A DNA stretch of 64,000 nt, from the NCBI RefSeq assembly GCF_000003195.3, contig NC_012870.2:33128706-33192705 (forward strand), given 5' to 3'. Of the stretch, positions 1-12,414 are shown piece after piece. Every line of letters starts with the position of its first letter. Position 1 is the first letter of the stretch. The position numbers and the translations under genes are program-made. The stretch comes from Sorghum bicolor (Eukaryota; Streptophyta; Magnoliopsida; Poales; Poaceae). The notes below the pieces were generated by a model. That model saw only the letters and a program-made list of their open reading frames with translations. It ran no database searches and was not told where the DNA came from.

Positions 1-196
1 GTGCATTGATATCTCTATGTAATCCCGACATGTGGGCCTTTCTTCCTTATTTCCTGATAACCCCCTGCAGAAATAGACAAACACCAAAACTCGTGGAATT
101 CTGTCAGATAAAACCCTAAGTCTAGATGTTGATTTCATTTGGATCCTTTTCTTTGTTTATTTGATAATTAAATTTGATACTTAAGGACCGTCAACA
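1..196 (-). repeat. Partial B-family LTR (5' end of LTR, minus strand)
   Basis: On the minus strand this is the first 196 bases of a B-family LTR, starting TGTTGACGGTCC at 196 and cut off by the window edge. It is nearly identical to the same part of the minus-strand LTR at 12440-14099. The rest of its element lies to the left of the window. Confidence 0.85.
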
Positions 197-640
197 ATGG
201 CATGTTGGTCGGCGTAGATTTCTCCGGGATTGACGACCTAGAGACTCTTCTCTGGTTCCTTGTTGACATTTATTGCCGTCATTACTAAAAATAGAGATAA
301 ACCCTACCTCTAGCAACAATGCCAGAAATGCACAGTATATAATTAACTTGTCAATTAGCAACTAACCACCCTAATATTCGTAAGCATTAAATAGGATGTC
401 ATCCCTAATTATATTGCTAGGAATTTAATATAGATTCACATGTTCTATTGCAACTATACAGAGAATAAAAGATATGAATATAATTATAAACTAAATGGGT
501 TCTGCAAGCAGACAGATAATTATACCGTTCTAGCATTTTACCTAGGGAAGTATCCAGGTTGTCAATTTATATTTATACCACTCAGAAGGCTATGGTTTAA
601 ACTACAATCTATTACACTGATAATTAACTATATTGGATGA
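197..640 (-). repeat. Decayed Athila-like LTR 3' end, primer site and leader
   Basis: Read on the minus strand, 333-640 resembles the 3' part of the Athila-like LTRs (compare 12600-12720). It is followed by a degraded primer-binding site at 307-324 that differs from the tRNA-Asp type site mainly at CpG positions. The leader after it ends where the B-type LTR at 1-196 begins. Strong C-to-T decay suggests an old copy. Limits are approximate. Confidence 0.5.
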
Positions 641-1240
641 ATAAATAATATTTCCCAAGTCATAAAATCTACTCAGAACAGGCAGATATTTACCCTTCTG
701 ATTCAAGTAAGCAACTTGTTTGTATTTGTTCTTTGGTTTGCAACTCATATTATATTGAGTACTACGATTTGGGTAGCTCCTAGGTCGGAGTAGTGATTCG
801 TAGTGTAGACAGCTATGGTTGCTTGTGAATGTCCCCTGATCAGCCGGACAGTGGTAGTTCACGTAGGTGACTTTATAGCTGCCTTGATTCCTCTGTAGTC
901 CACTTCCCGTTGGTAGGATTAATAGGCTTATAGGTGCCTGGTAGGGGAATACTCTGATTCTTCCCCTATTTGGGTTACTTGCCCGATAAGACGATACTAT
1001 ACATAGTTTACCGGTTATTAGAACCAGAGTACATTAGTATTTCCTCATCATGAATAGTTTCTAGATTGTTTGTGCCCCCTTAGATTAAGAACTTATTAGC
1101 TAATTCATAAATCACCTACTGTTCCTTTGGGTTTGATATTAAAACCGGGTTAATCTTGGTGAAGTGCTGATTAGTATATATCTGTGCGCTTGCGGATAAT
1201 CTGATTATAATCATTATTTGGGTGCAGTTAATTTATACCA
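641..1240 (+). repeat. Diverged C-like LTR fragment, plus orientation
   Basis: This stretch reads in the plus direction like the 3' half of the C-family LTR at 56037-57271. It includes a block matching the region near 56890-56990 and the LTR-end motif CTGTGCGCTTGCGGAT near 1181. It stands head-to-head with the minus-strand remnant to its left, so a rearrangement or two independent insertions are needed. No primer site follows it. Confidence 0.45.
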
Positions 1241-2340
1241 ACAGTCATACAATAGCTAATAATGTAAATTTTTGGGTTTTGAAAATAAATCTCCAGAACT
1301 CAATAATGCTAGGAATAAGATAATAGCAGCTCAGATGTTCAATGATCATATCAACCAACTACCTAGACTTAGCTCAAACTTATGCCTCCACAAGTTGCAG
1401 GTTCAGAGTAAGCCTTCAAATTAAACAGTAATGTCCAAAACTCGGGAAAATCTAACGTTGGAATCTACGTACTTGTAAAGAATTATAATAGAGAAACTAT
1501 TCATCATTTCCAAGATAAAATTTTAATGTTCATCAATTTTTATTTAGTTCTAGTTTAGACTGACTCTAAAAAAACTCTAACGCTTAACTAACTATAAACT
1601 CACAAAAAGACTCTATGACTTGTGGACCTTCATGTGCCCACATATTTTTGGTATTTTTATAACTATGTGGACTCGATAATCGCTTAGGTATAATTACCTG
1701 ATAACTAGGGGATGCTCCTCCCCCAAGCTAGATGGTTGCAATACTTGGCGTAGATGTCGTTTATAGCGAGCTAGCCACTAGGGGAACCCGGTGGATGCCA
1801 CTGATAGACTACCTCCATCTCCTTGTTATGATGTTATTCCTGCATAGTCATACTCCAACAATAAAACCAAAACTCGAGGCTTAAATTTAATAATGGGTTA
1901 GCGGTCACCCAATGAGCAATTGATTATTCTTATGAGCTAGTATTGATGTTGTCTAACTTAAATAGGATTTTACTTTTCTCTTCTTTTTTTGAATTTTCTA
2001 TTTATGATGCATGAAATAAATATGAATGTTGTGTAAATTTTTTTATGCCACCACAGTAAATATTCCTAAGGGGTTACCATAAGTTTATTCACATGGGGCT
2101 TTGGTATTTATGATGCAGTAATTAAAGCAATAAATATTTGTTTGTATTTTGTATTAATATGCCAAGAGAAATAAATATGCTACTAAATGTATTAAAGCTA
2201 AATTACTAATGCATGCTTGACGTAACTAGACAACTACTATTCTGACCTCATGGCTAGGGTACGGAATTTAAAGTCTACTGCCACGACTAAGATAGCGGAG
2301 ATGACTTACTCAGTGGGTTCATTGTCTCAATAACCTTAGT
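1241..2340 (-). other. 3' non-coding region of element F
   Basis: Minus-strand sequence matching the region between gag-pro and the 3' LTR in the other Athila-like elements. Recognisable blocks are a G-tract (AGCTTGGGGGAG on the minus strand, 1718-1729) followed by a C-tract, and a block near 2040-2110 that corresponds to 45700-45800 in the B element. No coding potential is seen. The 3' LTR of F is missing; the block ends against the LTR fragment at 641-1240. Confidence 0.6.
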
Positions 2341-3119
2341 CAACTCCCCGTCTTGTGGTGATGCGGTACGTGCGTCTTCCTTCCTTTTTGCTTCTATCTC
2401 TTTTGCTTCTTCCTTCTCTAGCTCCAACTCTTCATCTCTGTTCTCCTTCTCCCATGCTTCTAATCAGGCTAAGATCTCCTCTTTCTCTTTCTTGGCAATT
2501 CGGTCTATCCTTTCAGCTTCTACCCACTCACTCCATCGGGTTGCTCGTGTGTTCTCTTCTTGCTCCGTGAAGCGATCTTCATATTTCACAATCTTGCTAG
2601 GAAAGTCTTCCCATCCATAGTGAGACTAGGCAGGCTGACGGTGGGCTTGGCGTCTTCTCCTGTTGCGTTGCTTCCTGATCTGCTCATGGTTAACTTGTGT
2701 TCTAAATTGACAGCGTACCTTTCCGGCAGGTAGGTTGAAGTGGATATGCCCTGATCCGATGTTTGAATTCTTACCATTACATCCTTGATCACTCCTTCCG
2801 GGAACCTTAGTGATTGATCCACCATCTGCAACTGAATATATGTTGGATATAAAAATAAATCAAATAATTCATCATATACCTATTTTGACATTACGTTGCA
2901 GCCTGATCCACTGTCACAGACGGTGTGGGGGAAGGTGGTGTTTTTGATTGTGCATTCGATGATTGGAACTTCTGGATCACCTCTCTTGATTGGAAATAGC
3001 TTGGGTAGCATATGATCATTCACTGTGTTGAGAGTGGTAATCAATTGAGTTGTCTCTGCAGGTGCATGCTTGGTCCTCCTCCATCTTCTGTTGTTTCTAT
3101 TGTTCTTCTTTTTCGACAT
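2341..3119 (-). pseudogene. F gag-pro, second retropepsin-like domain and charged tail (broken)
   Basis: Minus-strand remnant of the second of two tandem protease-like domains. The N-terminal side has a basic linker (KKKNNRNNRRWRR), then a domain start (KRGDPEVPIIECTI) and the active-site motif CDSGSGCN with its Asp codon at 2913-2915. A TAG follows soon after, and the same frame then continues into a strand like the B element's (QMVDQSLRFPEGVIKDVMV). Downstream, 2341-2585 would encode a Glu/Lys-rich tail. The family role is cleavage of Gag-Pol in the particle. The order PR1-PR2 matches the B elements at 44289-45440 and 54300-55409, so the pair is not a private duplication of one copy. Confidence 0.7.
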
Positions 3120-3125
3120 CGGTTG

Positions 3126-3625
3126 CTATTCTTGCTCTTCTTGTTGGTAGAATTGCTTTGGGGCTGTAGGAGCTTTCAGGACACAGTTCTTGAATGTGAA
3201 TCTCTCTTTCTTTTCCTTCATGGATAAGACAATCTTGGTGTACTCCGCATAGATGATGGCTTTTGTTGCGCACACAAATGGTCTACCCAAAATGATGGGT
3301 GCCTTCTCATCTACTCCTGTCTCCATGACCACGAAGTCAACTGGGACATATGATTGCCCCACTCTAATGATAACTTCTTCTAGTACTCCCTCAGGGTAGC
3401 GAATGGACTGATCTACAAGCTGCAAACGCATATTTGTGTACAACAAGGGATCATTTAATATTTTCTCATAATTACCTTAGGCATGATGTTGACACTTGCA
3501 CTGAAGTCATAGATAGCCTCTGCAAAGCTGTGGCATCCTATAGAGATAGGAGTGATAGGTCTTCCAGGTTCTCCCATCTTCTCTGGTAGAGAGTGGTCAA
3601 TCCAGTATACATCTTGGTTGTTACC
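3126..3625 (-). pseudogene. F gag-pro, first retropepsin-like domain (broken)
   Basis: Minus-strand remnant of the first protease-like domain. It begins GEPGRPITPISIG, has DFSAS at the active-site position (Asp codon 3506-3508, Ser in place of the usual Gly), and then carries the flap-side and C-terminal motif APIILGRPF near 3290. The reading is interrupted near 3450-3480. It is joined through a charged Gln/Glu linker to the second domain at 2341-3119. Its N-terminal side is cut by the solo LTR at 3626. Relative to the B elements it is clearly diverged, which suggests an older subfamily. Confidence 0.7.
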
Positions 3626-4341
3626 TGTTGACACCATTTTTGGACACGTATCTGGGAGTTAATGAAATGTTGATCAGCAGGCGAAAGAGTGGTGACTGGT
3701 TATCAGAGGAGTTGCCGATGGGTTATGATGCCGATGATGAAACAGCAGAATGTGGCCAAGTCTAGGGATGATGGTTAATCTGTGCTGATGGCCGATATTA
3801 ATGGTTGTCGATGCCGATGAAAGATAGTTTGCCGATGATAGCAGAAGGGGGCATGGGACTTGCCGAGAAAAGGATGACGGTGCACCAACCGCCTAGGATG
3901 GATAAATTAATGTTTTCCACAGTTATTAGAATTTGTTTTGTATGCGGATTTCATCTAGTTTGGAATTAGAATCCTAGTCGTGTCTGATTGTAACTCTTGT
4001 AGATAGGATATAAATATAAACCCAGTAGCAATGTAAGGAAAACACAATCAATCAAACACAAGTTTTTACATCTATTCTAGCATCTACTTCTCGACGACTT
4101 CGTCACCTCGCATATTTTCTTTTTACTTATGAGTTCTTAGGAATTCATCGAGTCAAACTCAGCGAGTTCTCATGTTCCGCATGAATACCTCTTGGCCGTG
4201 GCATCCGGACGCATCGCTGTTGTCGGGACTAAAGTATTCGAGTTATCACCTTTGTCAGTTGTAAGGTCAAATCGGCTGGCACGCCTTAACATTGAATCGG
4301 GAATTAGCCCTTTTGTTTGCAGATCCACTTTTGCATCAACA
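3626..4341 (+). mobile_element. Solo LTR with perfect 5-bp target duplication
   Basis: A 716-bp sequence starting TGTTGACACC and ending GCATCAACA, flanked on both sides by TTACC (3621-3625 and 4342-4346). Terminal inverted repeats and a 5-bp duplication identify a solo LTR, the usual product of recombination between the two LTRs of one element. A TATA-like stretch, GGATATAAATATAAAC, near 4007-4022 suggests plus orientation. It is unlike the other LTRs here, so its family is not assigned. It splits the gag-pro remnant of F. Confidence 0.9.
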
Positions 4342-4346
4342 TTACC

Positions 4347-5043
4347 TTGGTAATTACCTTGTCAAGGTTGTTGGTTCCACCCTTGATTTTGTTGAGGACG
4401 ATAGTAGGTGTTATTGTTGATGAAGTTCACATCCTCTTGTAGTGTAGGGCAACTGACAGCTAAGTGCCTATAGTCTCAACATTCTTCACATGTTATGTGG
4501 GAGTCATTGATGTGCAAGAGTTCCTTCTTCTCTATGTTGAGCTTCTTCATGATGAGGTCTAGCTTGGCAATGACCATGCCAGCTTCCTTGAGATGATAGG
4601 TTCCTCCTCCTTTCTTCCGAGGTTGAGTACGTTCTTCATTGCATGTTGAATTTGAAGCCATCTTCTGAGAGCTTAAGTGATAGGAAAGCTCCCCCAGCTA
4701 CAACATCAATAGACTCATGGGTACTAGAGATCAGCCCTTGATAGAAAGTCTACATTAACAGCCACTCCTCTATCCCATGATGAGGACAGTCTTCAATGTA
4801 ATTCTGGAATCTTTCCCATGCTTCAGTGAATGATTCATCATGTTGTTGTTGGAAACTAGAAATCTTCCCACACAGAGCATTGGTCTTGGCAGTAGATTTT
4901 GCCAGGAAAATAGTTAAGCAAAGGTCCCATGTATTGTGTTTGTCCTTGTTGGTGTAGAACCACTGCTTGGCTTTCCCCAATAGTGAGAACGGGGAAAGAT
5001 GGAGTAAGATAGCCTCTTTTGGTACTCCTCTGATCGTGAAGGT
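4347..5043 (-). pseudogene. F gag fragment (Athila-like, broken)
   Basis: Minus-strand Gag remnant. The part at 4750-5043 carries the capsid-like core also seen in B3 (PFSLLGKAKQWFYTNK, KTNALCGKISSFQQQHDES, ERFQNYIEDCPHHGIEEWLL). The part at 4476-4661 carries the segment leading to the zinc knuckle, ending HITCEEC. The knuckle itself and the Asn-rich spacer are disturbed near 4350-4480. Its N-terminal end is cut by the LTR of element E at 5044. The five bases to the left of that LTR are AAGGT; their partner would lie beyond the window. Confidence 0.75.
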
Positions 5044-6281
5044 TGTTGGGTATTTTAAACGCAAACAGAAAAAATCCGCAAGCGCACGGATACCGATGTA
5101 GCTTTCACCCGGGAGTGTTCTAGAGTATCGATTTTCCATAGGGAACGTGAGTGTACTAATTAAGATTCAAGATCGCGCAAGGATAACTATATAATTATTT
5201 TTGGTGGGAAGACAGGAAGTTTCCTGAGAGTTCTCTAGTTGATCTAAGAATCAAGAATTACTTCAAAGATTATTTATTTTAGGACATCAGAACACTAACC
5301 ATAGAAAGAGATAAGAAGGGGGCTAGGAAGCTCCGACTATGGTCCTACAAACACCGATCTGAACGAGGTGGAATACGTCGACCGTTGGGGCTGTCACTAC
5401 CCTAGGGCTACCACAACAATCCGCAGGATTGGGTGCAATTCCAGGTAATTGCAAGACTAAACACCACGTCTAATCTATTAATTACTACTCTAGCGTTATA
5501 AGGACTAAAGCACTTGATGCAAGCGGGAATCCAATAAATAACTTGAATGTAAATAAAAGTAATTAAAGAACTCAGGAATTATGAATTGAAGAACATGGAG
5601 AACGACGAAGAACGAACCAGTTGCTGCAAAAGTACAGTGTTGAGGAACATCCGATAGATCCGGCTCATCTCCTCTCTCCTCTTCTCTCTCCCTATTTTCT
5701 AGATTACAACTAGAACTAACTAGAACTAGAACTAGATGAACTAGAACTAGAACTGGATGAACTAGAGGGATCCTCTCTACTTGGATGAATAATTGAAACC
5801 CTAGCTTTGATTCTATAGAAGAGGTATGTTCTCCAGGGGCCAGGGGGTCTGCTTATATAGTCCTTCCAAATGAATGTGGGCCGTCGGATCAAACCGACAT
5901 TAATCGCACAGTTTTCCTTGATCCCTTAGGTCGGTGGAGCATGATCCGCAAAGTTGACCCTGATTGGGCACTACAGGAGGGCGGGCGCCCTGGTCCCTAG
6001 GGCGGGCGCCCTGGGCCAGGCCCCGTTCTACCTCTGCTTCGTTCCCATGGCTTCTAGAGTCTTCGAGATGATAGAAAATTGGCGCACACGTTAATATCTC
6101 TATGTAAACCCAACATGTGGGCCTTTCCTCCATATTTCCTGATAACCCCCTGTAGAAATAGACAAACACCAAAACTCGTGGAATTCTATCAGATAAAACC
6201 CTAAGTCTAGGTGTTGGTTGCATATAGGTCCTTTTCCATGATTAGTTGACGGTTAAATATGAGCATTAAGGACCGTCAACA
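5044..6281 (-). repeat. 3' LTR of element E (minus strand)
   Basis: A 1238-bp LTR reading on the minus strand from TGTTGACGG (6281) to ATACCCAACA (5044). Its length matches the C LTR (1235 bp). On the minus strand it holds two GC palindromes (5979-5990 and 6000-6011) and then a TATA box (TATATAA at 5853-5859). The polypurine tract of E lies immediately outside it at 6282-6296, which marks this as the 3' LTR. Confidence 0.9.
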
Positions 6282-7512
6282 AGCTCCCCCAAGCTTAACC
6301 TTTGCTCGTCCCTGAGCAAAGCTAAAATCAGCAAGAAAACATGGGTTGCTTTTATGCCTCTTACTACAGGATTTTTAAGTTATCACTAAGGTCTTAAGTG
6401 ATTGAAAAACAGAACAATCAAGTCAAGCACTATGTCTCGAGTTCTTCTGTCTTACCTTTGTTCTGGAGTTTTTTGTAAGTTTCCAAAATAAAACTGAGGC
6501 ATTTGCCTTCTTCTCGAAAGATATATAAGTAGAGCTTTAAAAGTTTTAGCATACTTACTTTGCATTTTGCTATGTCAATGCTCGGAGCAAGGGAGAGGAA
6601 TGTCATACTCCTAGATCAAGACCTTTGACCTTTTTTGAAACGTTTGTCATCTCTTACTGGCATATTGCTTATTAGAGGGACCATGGGCTATCATTTTTTT
6701 TCTTTCTTTTTTCAAGTGGGCACCAAGTACCCCTAATTCTACTATCGGACACGTGTCCTTTTTTTCCACTCAGGTGGGTATCTTTGTACCCCTAATTCTA
6801 CTTCGGACACTTGTCCATTTTTACCTCTCGTCTCACCCTTTTTTTTGAATCAAATTTTTGCATAGTCCCATGCCTCTAACGCAATAATACTTTGGAAGAG
6901 TGAATCTTTTATATTTTTAAAATAAAAAGATCATGATCTTTGAAGCATGATAATTCTCTCAACCAAAACTACAAGAATTAACAATGGCTTGAACAAAGCA
7001 AGTGCCCATAGTTTTAATATTTATATCTTATAAGACTCTAGGTATTATGTCAAATAGGATCTCATTTTTTTTAGATTTTCAAAAGATAAAATCTCCAGAA
7101 CTCTAGCGAAACTTGGAACAAGTTAAATAGTAGCTCAAACATTCTCATATCATGTTTGTCAATTACCTAGACTTGGATCAAACTTTCTTTTTATTTTATT
7201 TAATACTTAGGATTATACAAAACTATTGTATATTACTCAAAAGAAAAACTTTGTTTGGTTTAATGGTTATGCATTTTTTTATTTATTTATTTCCAAATAC
7301 TAGTAAATAAAACCAAGAAAGAAAAGTAATAGTTATCTAGATACATGTGGGGGTGCCTCCCCCAAGCTCAATGTTGACATAGTCGTTCACTCTTGTGGAC
7401 TGCATGTTTGGTCTCACTCTTCTTAAGCCTCAAAATCCTGCACAACCCAAATGGACAACAAAACTCGTGGAGCATGTTAAGGGTTAGGTAATTCTCTAGA
7501 GCTTATGAGAGC
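6282..7512 (-). other. 3' non-coding region of element E with polypurine tract and hairpins
   Basis: Between integrase and the 3' LTR on the minus strand. It holds the polypurine tract AGCTTGGGGGAGCT next to the LTR. Two hairpin palindromes lie at 6747-6758 (GGACACGTGTCC) and 6805-6816 (read on minus as GGACAAGTGTCC), with a GGGTA/TACCC stem at 6776-6791. An internal G-tract at 7357-7369 is followed on the minus strand by a C-tract. No extra ORF is present, unlike A and C. Confidence 0.7.
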
Positions 7513-8790
7513 TTAATGTGAGAATTCTATGAACTCATTCACATCAAGTTCCTCTACCAGGTTGTTTTGTGGCTCGAGATAGATTTTTAAGCGTTGACCA
7601 TTTACCTTAAAAGTGTTACCTATGTCGTCTTGGATGGTAATGGCTCCATGAGTTGAAGTGTCAATAACCTTGTATGGTCCATCCCACTTACTTCGTAGCT
7701 TACCATGCCCAAAGAGCTTAACTCTTGAATTGAATAGTAGAACCTTATCTCCAGGCTTAAACTCCTTGTGCTTGATTCTCTTATCATGCCATCGTTTTGT
7801 TCTCTCTTTATAGATCCTTGAATTGTGGTAGGCTTTCTCTCTCCATTCTTCTAGCTCAGATAGTTGCATCAGACGATTCTCGCTAGCGAGGTGGAGATTC
7901 ATGTTCCATTTCTTGAGTGCCCAATGAGCCTTAAACTCTACTTCCACAGGCAAATGACAAGTTTTTCCATATACAAGTTGATAAGGTAACATGCCTATGG
8001 GTGTTTTGAATGCAGTTCTATATGCCCAAAGTGCATCAGGAAGATTGTCCTTCCACCCCTTACCCATCTCATCTACGGTCTTTTGTAAAATATTTTTGAT
8101 TTGTTTGTTAGATGTTTCGGCTTGACCGCTAGTCTAAGGATGGTATGGTGTTGCGACGTTGTGTCGAACTCCATGATCGGCTAGGTACTTTCTGAAGATT
8201 TTGTCGATGAAGTGGGAACCTCCATCGCTTATAAGTGTCCGGGGTATACCAAAGCGAGGAAAGATTACTTCATGGAACATTCTCTTGGCATGTTTTGAAT
8301 CAGCTGATCAACAAGGTAGGGCTTCTACCCATTTGGACACGTAGTCCACAGCTACTAAGATATACTCGCAATTCCTGGACATAGGGAATGGCCCCATGAA
8401 ATCAATGCCCCATTCATCGAAAAGTTCTACTTGAAGATTATTTGTGAGAGCCATTTCATTTCGTGAGTTGATATTCCCATGTTTTTGACATCAGTGGCAT
8501 CTCCTGACAAAGTCCTTTGTATCTTCATACATCGTTGGCTAGAAAAAACCACTTTGCCAACTTTTAGCATGTGTCTGAAATGCTCCGTAGTGTCCTCCAT
8601 ATGGCGAGGCATGGCATCTTTCCATAATTTGAGTAGCCTCAGCCATAGGAACACACCTTCTCAAAAGTCCATCAGCACAGACTCAGAAAAGATATGGCTC
8701 ATCCCAAAGGTGGAAACGACTATCATGAAGCAACTTCCTTTTGTTTGTACCCGGTGGGACATAGCCTTTTACTATAAAGTTTACGATGTC
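7513..8790 (-). pseudogene. Element E integrase (C-terminal part of Athila-like pol, broken)
   Basis: Minus-strand integrase homologous to 60700-61797 of element C. The zinc-binding region, the WGIDFMGP first catalytic Asp and the ISDGG second Asp can be read between about 8650 and 8190. HP-stop-TSGQAE carries the third catalytic residue near 8120. The C-terminal part at 7513-8067 is open for 184 residues and ends in a DNA-binding-like region ([25 protein letters not shown]). Nonsense codons are TAG at the position of TGG near 8537, TGA at the position of CGA near 8310, and TAG at 8134-8136. The last is shared with element C. Upstream RT would lie right of element A, outside the window, because A inserted at 8791. 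Confidence 0.85.
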
Positions 8791-10296
8791 TGTTGACGGT
8801 CCTTAAGTACTAAATTTAACTATCAACTAAATATGGAAAAGGATCAATATGCACCAAATATCTAGACTTAGGGTTTTATCTGATAGAATTCCACGAGCTT
8901 TGGTGTTTATCTATTTCTGCAGGGGGTTACCAGAAAATATGGAGAGAATGCCCACATGTCATGTTTACAATGAGATAATTATGTGCTGTGCAATTTTCCT
9001 TAATCTAGAAGAGTCCAGAAGCCACGAGAACGAACGGGAGACCAGACAGGCTCGGGGGCAGGGCACCCACCCTCCCCCCTTGGGCGCCCGCCCTGGCCTG
9101 GGGGCCAATCACAGCCAACCTCGCGGATTATGCTCCACCGACCTAAAGGATCAAGGAAAACCGTGCGATCAATGTCGGTTTGATCTGACGGCCCAAATTC
9201 ACTTGAAAGGACTATATAATCAAGGCCTCTCCACCCCAGGGGGAGAGAGGAGAAATCATTATCAGAGGTTGCCATCAAAGTTAGGGTTTAGAACTTCTCT
9301 CCCACGGAGAATTAGAATTAGCTACTCCCTAATCCTTCAAGCTTAGTGGATTGATTAAATAGAATTAGAGAAGTAGAGCCTAGCGCTCTGGATTCGGATC
9401 TTCGTTAATAAAGATTGGTATTATTTCATATCTTTCTCTACTACTTTATTCTAATTGCATTATGTCTCTATTTATTATGCTCTTAGTTTGCTCTAGTTCT
9501 ATATTTGATATAGTTATGATTGATAATGAGTTTATGTATAAGTTTGCAAAGCGCTTAGCTCTTGACACGTGGGAGTTAAGTGGTAGATCACATGTAGGCG
9601 TGGTGCTTAGATGTTATTTACCTGCAAATGTAGCCTATTGGCCGAGTTGTATGGTAGTTTGCGATAGTGATAGCTTCGTTGATTCTTATATAGTCCACCC
9701 TCCGTTGATAGGACAGGCAGAATTTGTATTGCGGAGTAAGTCTTGCGATGCTCTGATTTACTTTAGCAATGTTCCTTATACATGAATGAAGAGTCTTTTA
9801 TGCTATATATGATCTTGTAGATAACTAGAGTAGATTGTGACTTAGTAGATAGTAGAAAACTTAGAATCCATTCTCTAGCTAATCCGACGTCACCTTACAT
9901 ATATGAGGAGTAGTCTATATTCTAATCGCTGTGTTATTTACCCATGAACTTACAATTCATTATCATTATCTTTATGGTTTACCCCCTGCCAAAGTAAGTG
10001 ACTGTGTGATGAGTTCCTCATTAGTAATCATGTTCTTGCAAGTTTATCTCTAGTCTTTGCCTTGATAGATTTTATCCTTATCTTCATCTCCACTATTCTC
10101 CTGAGTAGAATTATAAATAACGATACCTGGAATACTTTCCTGGTGAAATGCTACAATGAGGTGTTTTATCTGTGCGCTTGCGGATAGAATAGATTATTTT
10201 CTAGAGAGCCTTTACATTCATAAATACCTTTGTACACTCTGGCACCATGCTGGGGATGACAACCTAGTATTCAAGTGGTGTTAGTAAGTGTCAACA
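8791..10296 (+). repeat. 5' LTR of element A
   Basis: A 1506-bp LTR with ends TGTTGAC...GTCAACA. The promoter region shows a GC palindrome at 9082-9093 preceded by a degraded copy at 9061, a CCAAT box at 9105-9109 and TATATAAT at 9213-9220. A reading frame of 107 codons (9462-9785) aligns with one in the B LTRs but is not called as a gene. The preceding five bases are ATGTC, the expected target duplication; its partner lies outside the window. Confidence 0.92.
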
Positions 10297-10304
10297 AGCA
10301 TTTC

Positions 10305-10322
10305 TGGTGCCGTTGCCGGGGA
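10305..10322 (+). other. Primer-binding site of element A (tRNA-Asp type)
   Basis: TGGTGCCGTTGCCGGGGA lies 8 bases after the LTR. It is complementary to the 3' end of plant tRNA-Asp(GUC) with one mismatch (T for C at the fourth base). Confidence 0.85.
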
Positions 10323-10422
10323 AGAAGGGAGACGGTAAGGAAAGTCAGGAAGTCAATCAAGGTTATTCACATAAAATATTAGACTAGACTATAGAGAAAT
10401 AATTGCATAAAACAGCTACTAA

Positions 10423-11648
10423 GTGAGAAATCATAACAAGGCCCCTCTGTTTTGGCAGGTTCACCCTATTGTTTTTCTATGTTTATATTTTTATACAGGG
10501 TATATCAGGATTGACTTTGGTGCATTCAACTCTTCATCATCAGAACCAAAGCAATCAAGAAAGAAAGAAGAAGCTAGCTACCAATTGCTGAAGCTATGGC
10601 ACAGAAGACCCTACGAGAATTCTCTACTCCAAGTCTTGAGAACATTCCAACTGGTCCAAGATTTGCAGTAGAAGGAGCACCTGAGTTCGAGCTCAAGTCA
10701 AGCCTAATCAATTTGGTACAAGCTACACAATTCAGTGGAAAGGCACATGAAGATGCTAGTGCACACTTGCAGAATTTCTGAGATTCGAAGCACAATCCAC
10801 GTCAACGGAGTCAACAAAGACGTCATATTGTTCGCCTCTTTCCATTCTCACTAGAAGGGAAGGCGAGGAAGTGGTTCTACACTCATTGAGATAACATCAA
10901 CAACTGGATGAACTTGTCAGATGCCTTTCTATCAATGTTTTTCCCAATGGGCAAGACAGCTGCCTTAAGAGGAAATATTGTCAGTTTCCAACAGCAGAAG
11001 ACATAAACCATTTCAGAAGCATGGGAGCGTTTTCAAGGATACATATCAAATTGTCCTCACCATGGAATGGCCAGATGGTTACTTATGCAGACCTTCTACC
11101 ATGGATTAACCTAGAAGGCTCGTGAGTGCCTAGATGCATCTGCTAAAGGAACATTCTTGGAGCTTACAATTGGAAAAGCAGAGATACTTATGGATAGGAT
11201 AGCAGAAAACCAAAGCTGGTTCCAAGATAAAGCTCAACAATGTCATCAAACTGAAGAGATACCAGAAGAAGTAAATGCATTATCAACCAAGATGGAAAAT
11301 TTGCTCCATTGGATTGACCAGAGGGCCAAGTTCCAAGAAGATCAGAGGGCCATTGACACAGCATACAAATATCAACCTACTTCGAGTCAACCAAATAGCA
11401 AAGTATGAATTCAGGTAACACTCTCAAGCAATTTTCATTAAAAGAGATAATTGCTCAACAAACAAAAACTAATGACAAAGTTAAACAAAGGCTAGACACA
11501 AATAAATCATCTCTAAAAGATATACACAATAAAATGGATTTTCTATTAATTGCCTTTGATGAGCAAAACACTCTCAATAAAAGGGTAGAGCTTAAATTAA
11601 TAAAGCTAGCTGCTGCACTGCCTGTTGCTACTAACATGAGCAGGTAAA
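10423..11648 (+). pseudogene. Element A gag (Athila-like, broken)
   Basis: Gag remnant starting near the ATG at 10596 (MAQKTLREFSTPSLENIPTG). The capsid-like core can be followed through ELKSSLINLVQATQFSGKAH, then, after a stop near 10780 and a small frame change, PFSLEGKARKWFYTH and later FFPMGKTAALRGNIVSFQQQ. It resumes as an open stretch 11157-11408 and a helical linker 11405-11647. At least four nonsense codons interrupt it. The zinc knuckle seen in B is not recognised here. Gag of this lineage forms the virus-like particle and binds the element RNA. It is followed by the inserted fragment B'. Confidence 0.75.
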
Positions 11649-11740
11649 GAACATAACTACTAGATTAGGCAAAGCCACCAGGGACCCCCATACCCAAAAG
11701 AGAAACAAAGAACATCAGCACTAGTGCAACCAGCAGTGAC

Positions 11741-12279
11741 AGATTCATCATTTTGTTGCTGAAAACTTGTAATCTTCCCATGGAGAGCATTGGTCTTGCC
11801 CATGGGAAAGAATTTAGCGAGGAAGTTTGTTGAGCAGAGTGCCCACGTAGTATTCTTCTCCTTTGTAGCGTAGAACCACTGCTTCGCTCTCCCTAACAGT
11901 GAGAATGGGAAGAGGCGAAGTAGTATAGCATCTCTGGGGACTCCTGATATGGTTGTAGATGAGCACTCTCATCTTCATGTGCCTTCCCATAGAACTGGTT
12001 GGATTGCACCATGTTGATAAGTCCAGGCTTGAGCTCAAAGTTGCCATCGATCTCTGTAGCAGGTCCAGTGCGGATGTTGTCCGTAGTGGGAGCTGAAAAC
12101 TCGCGGATTGATTTGTTCGCCATGGCTTCGAACTCTAAAGACAAGTTCTGGTGATCTTCTTGATTGGATGAAGCTTCTTGCTGAAGTGTTGATGATCCCT
12201 TCTTGAGCTTGGCTCTTGTCTTCTTGAATAATGCTTCGGGATTGTCAACAAAATTTCCTGGAAGATGTCTTCTATTCAT
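11741..12279 (-). pseudogene. B' gag N-terminal fragment (broken)
   Basis: The minus-strand ATG at 12279 starts MNRRHLPGNFVDNPEALFKK, as in the B1 and B3 genes. The frame is open to about 11960, where roughly 28 bases are missing compared with B3. The reading shifts there and ends at 11893. Further capsid-like sequence continues in another frame to 11741 and then stops at the junction with element A. Confidence 0.85.
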
Positions 12280-12414
12280 ACATTCCCCTGCATAAGATAA
12301 AATGAAATAATATTGGGGTAAAACTGTACGAGAGAATAGATAAGCTCAATCATATTAGTGATGTGAATGATAACTCAAAATCCTTTATTCCATTCCTGAT
12401 TAATAATCAACCTC

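Noticed and set aside
440..862. Short frames in the left 1 kb
   Set aside because: AT-rich decayed LTR sequence; no start context, domain or conserved protein.
9000..9278. Overlapping frames on both strands around 9000-9300
   Set aside because: The region is the promoter part of an LTR; no frame shows domain similarity or conservation of reading frame.
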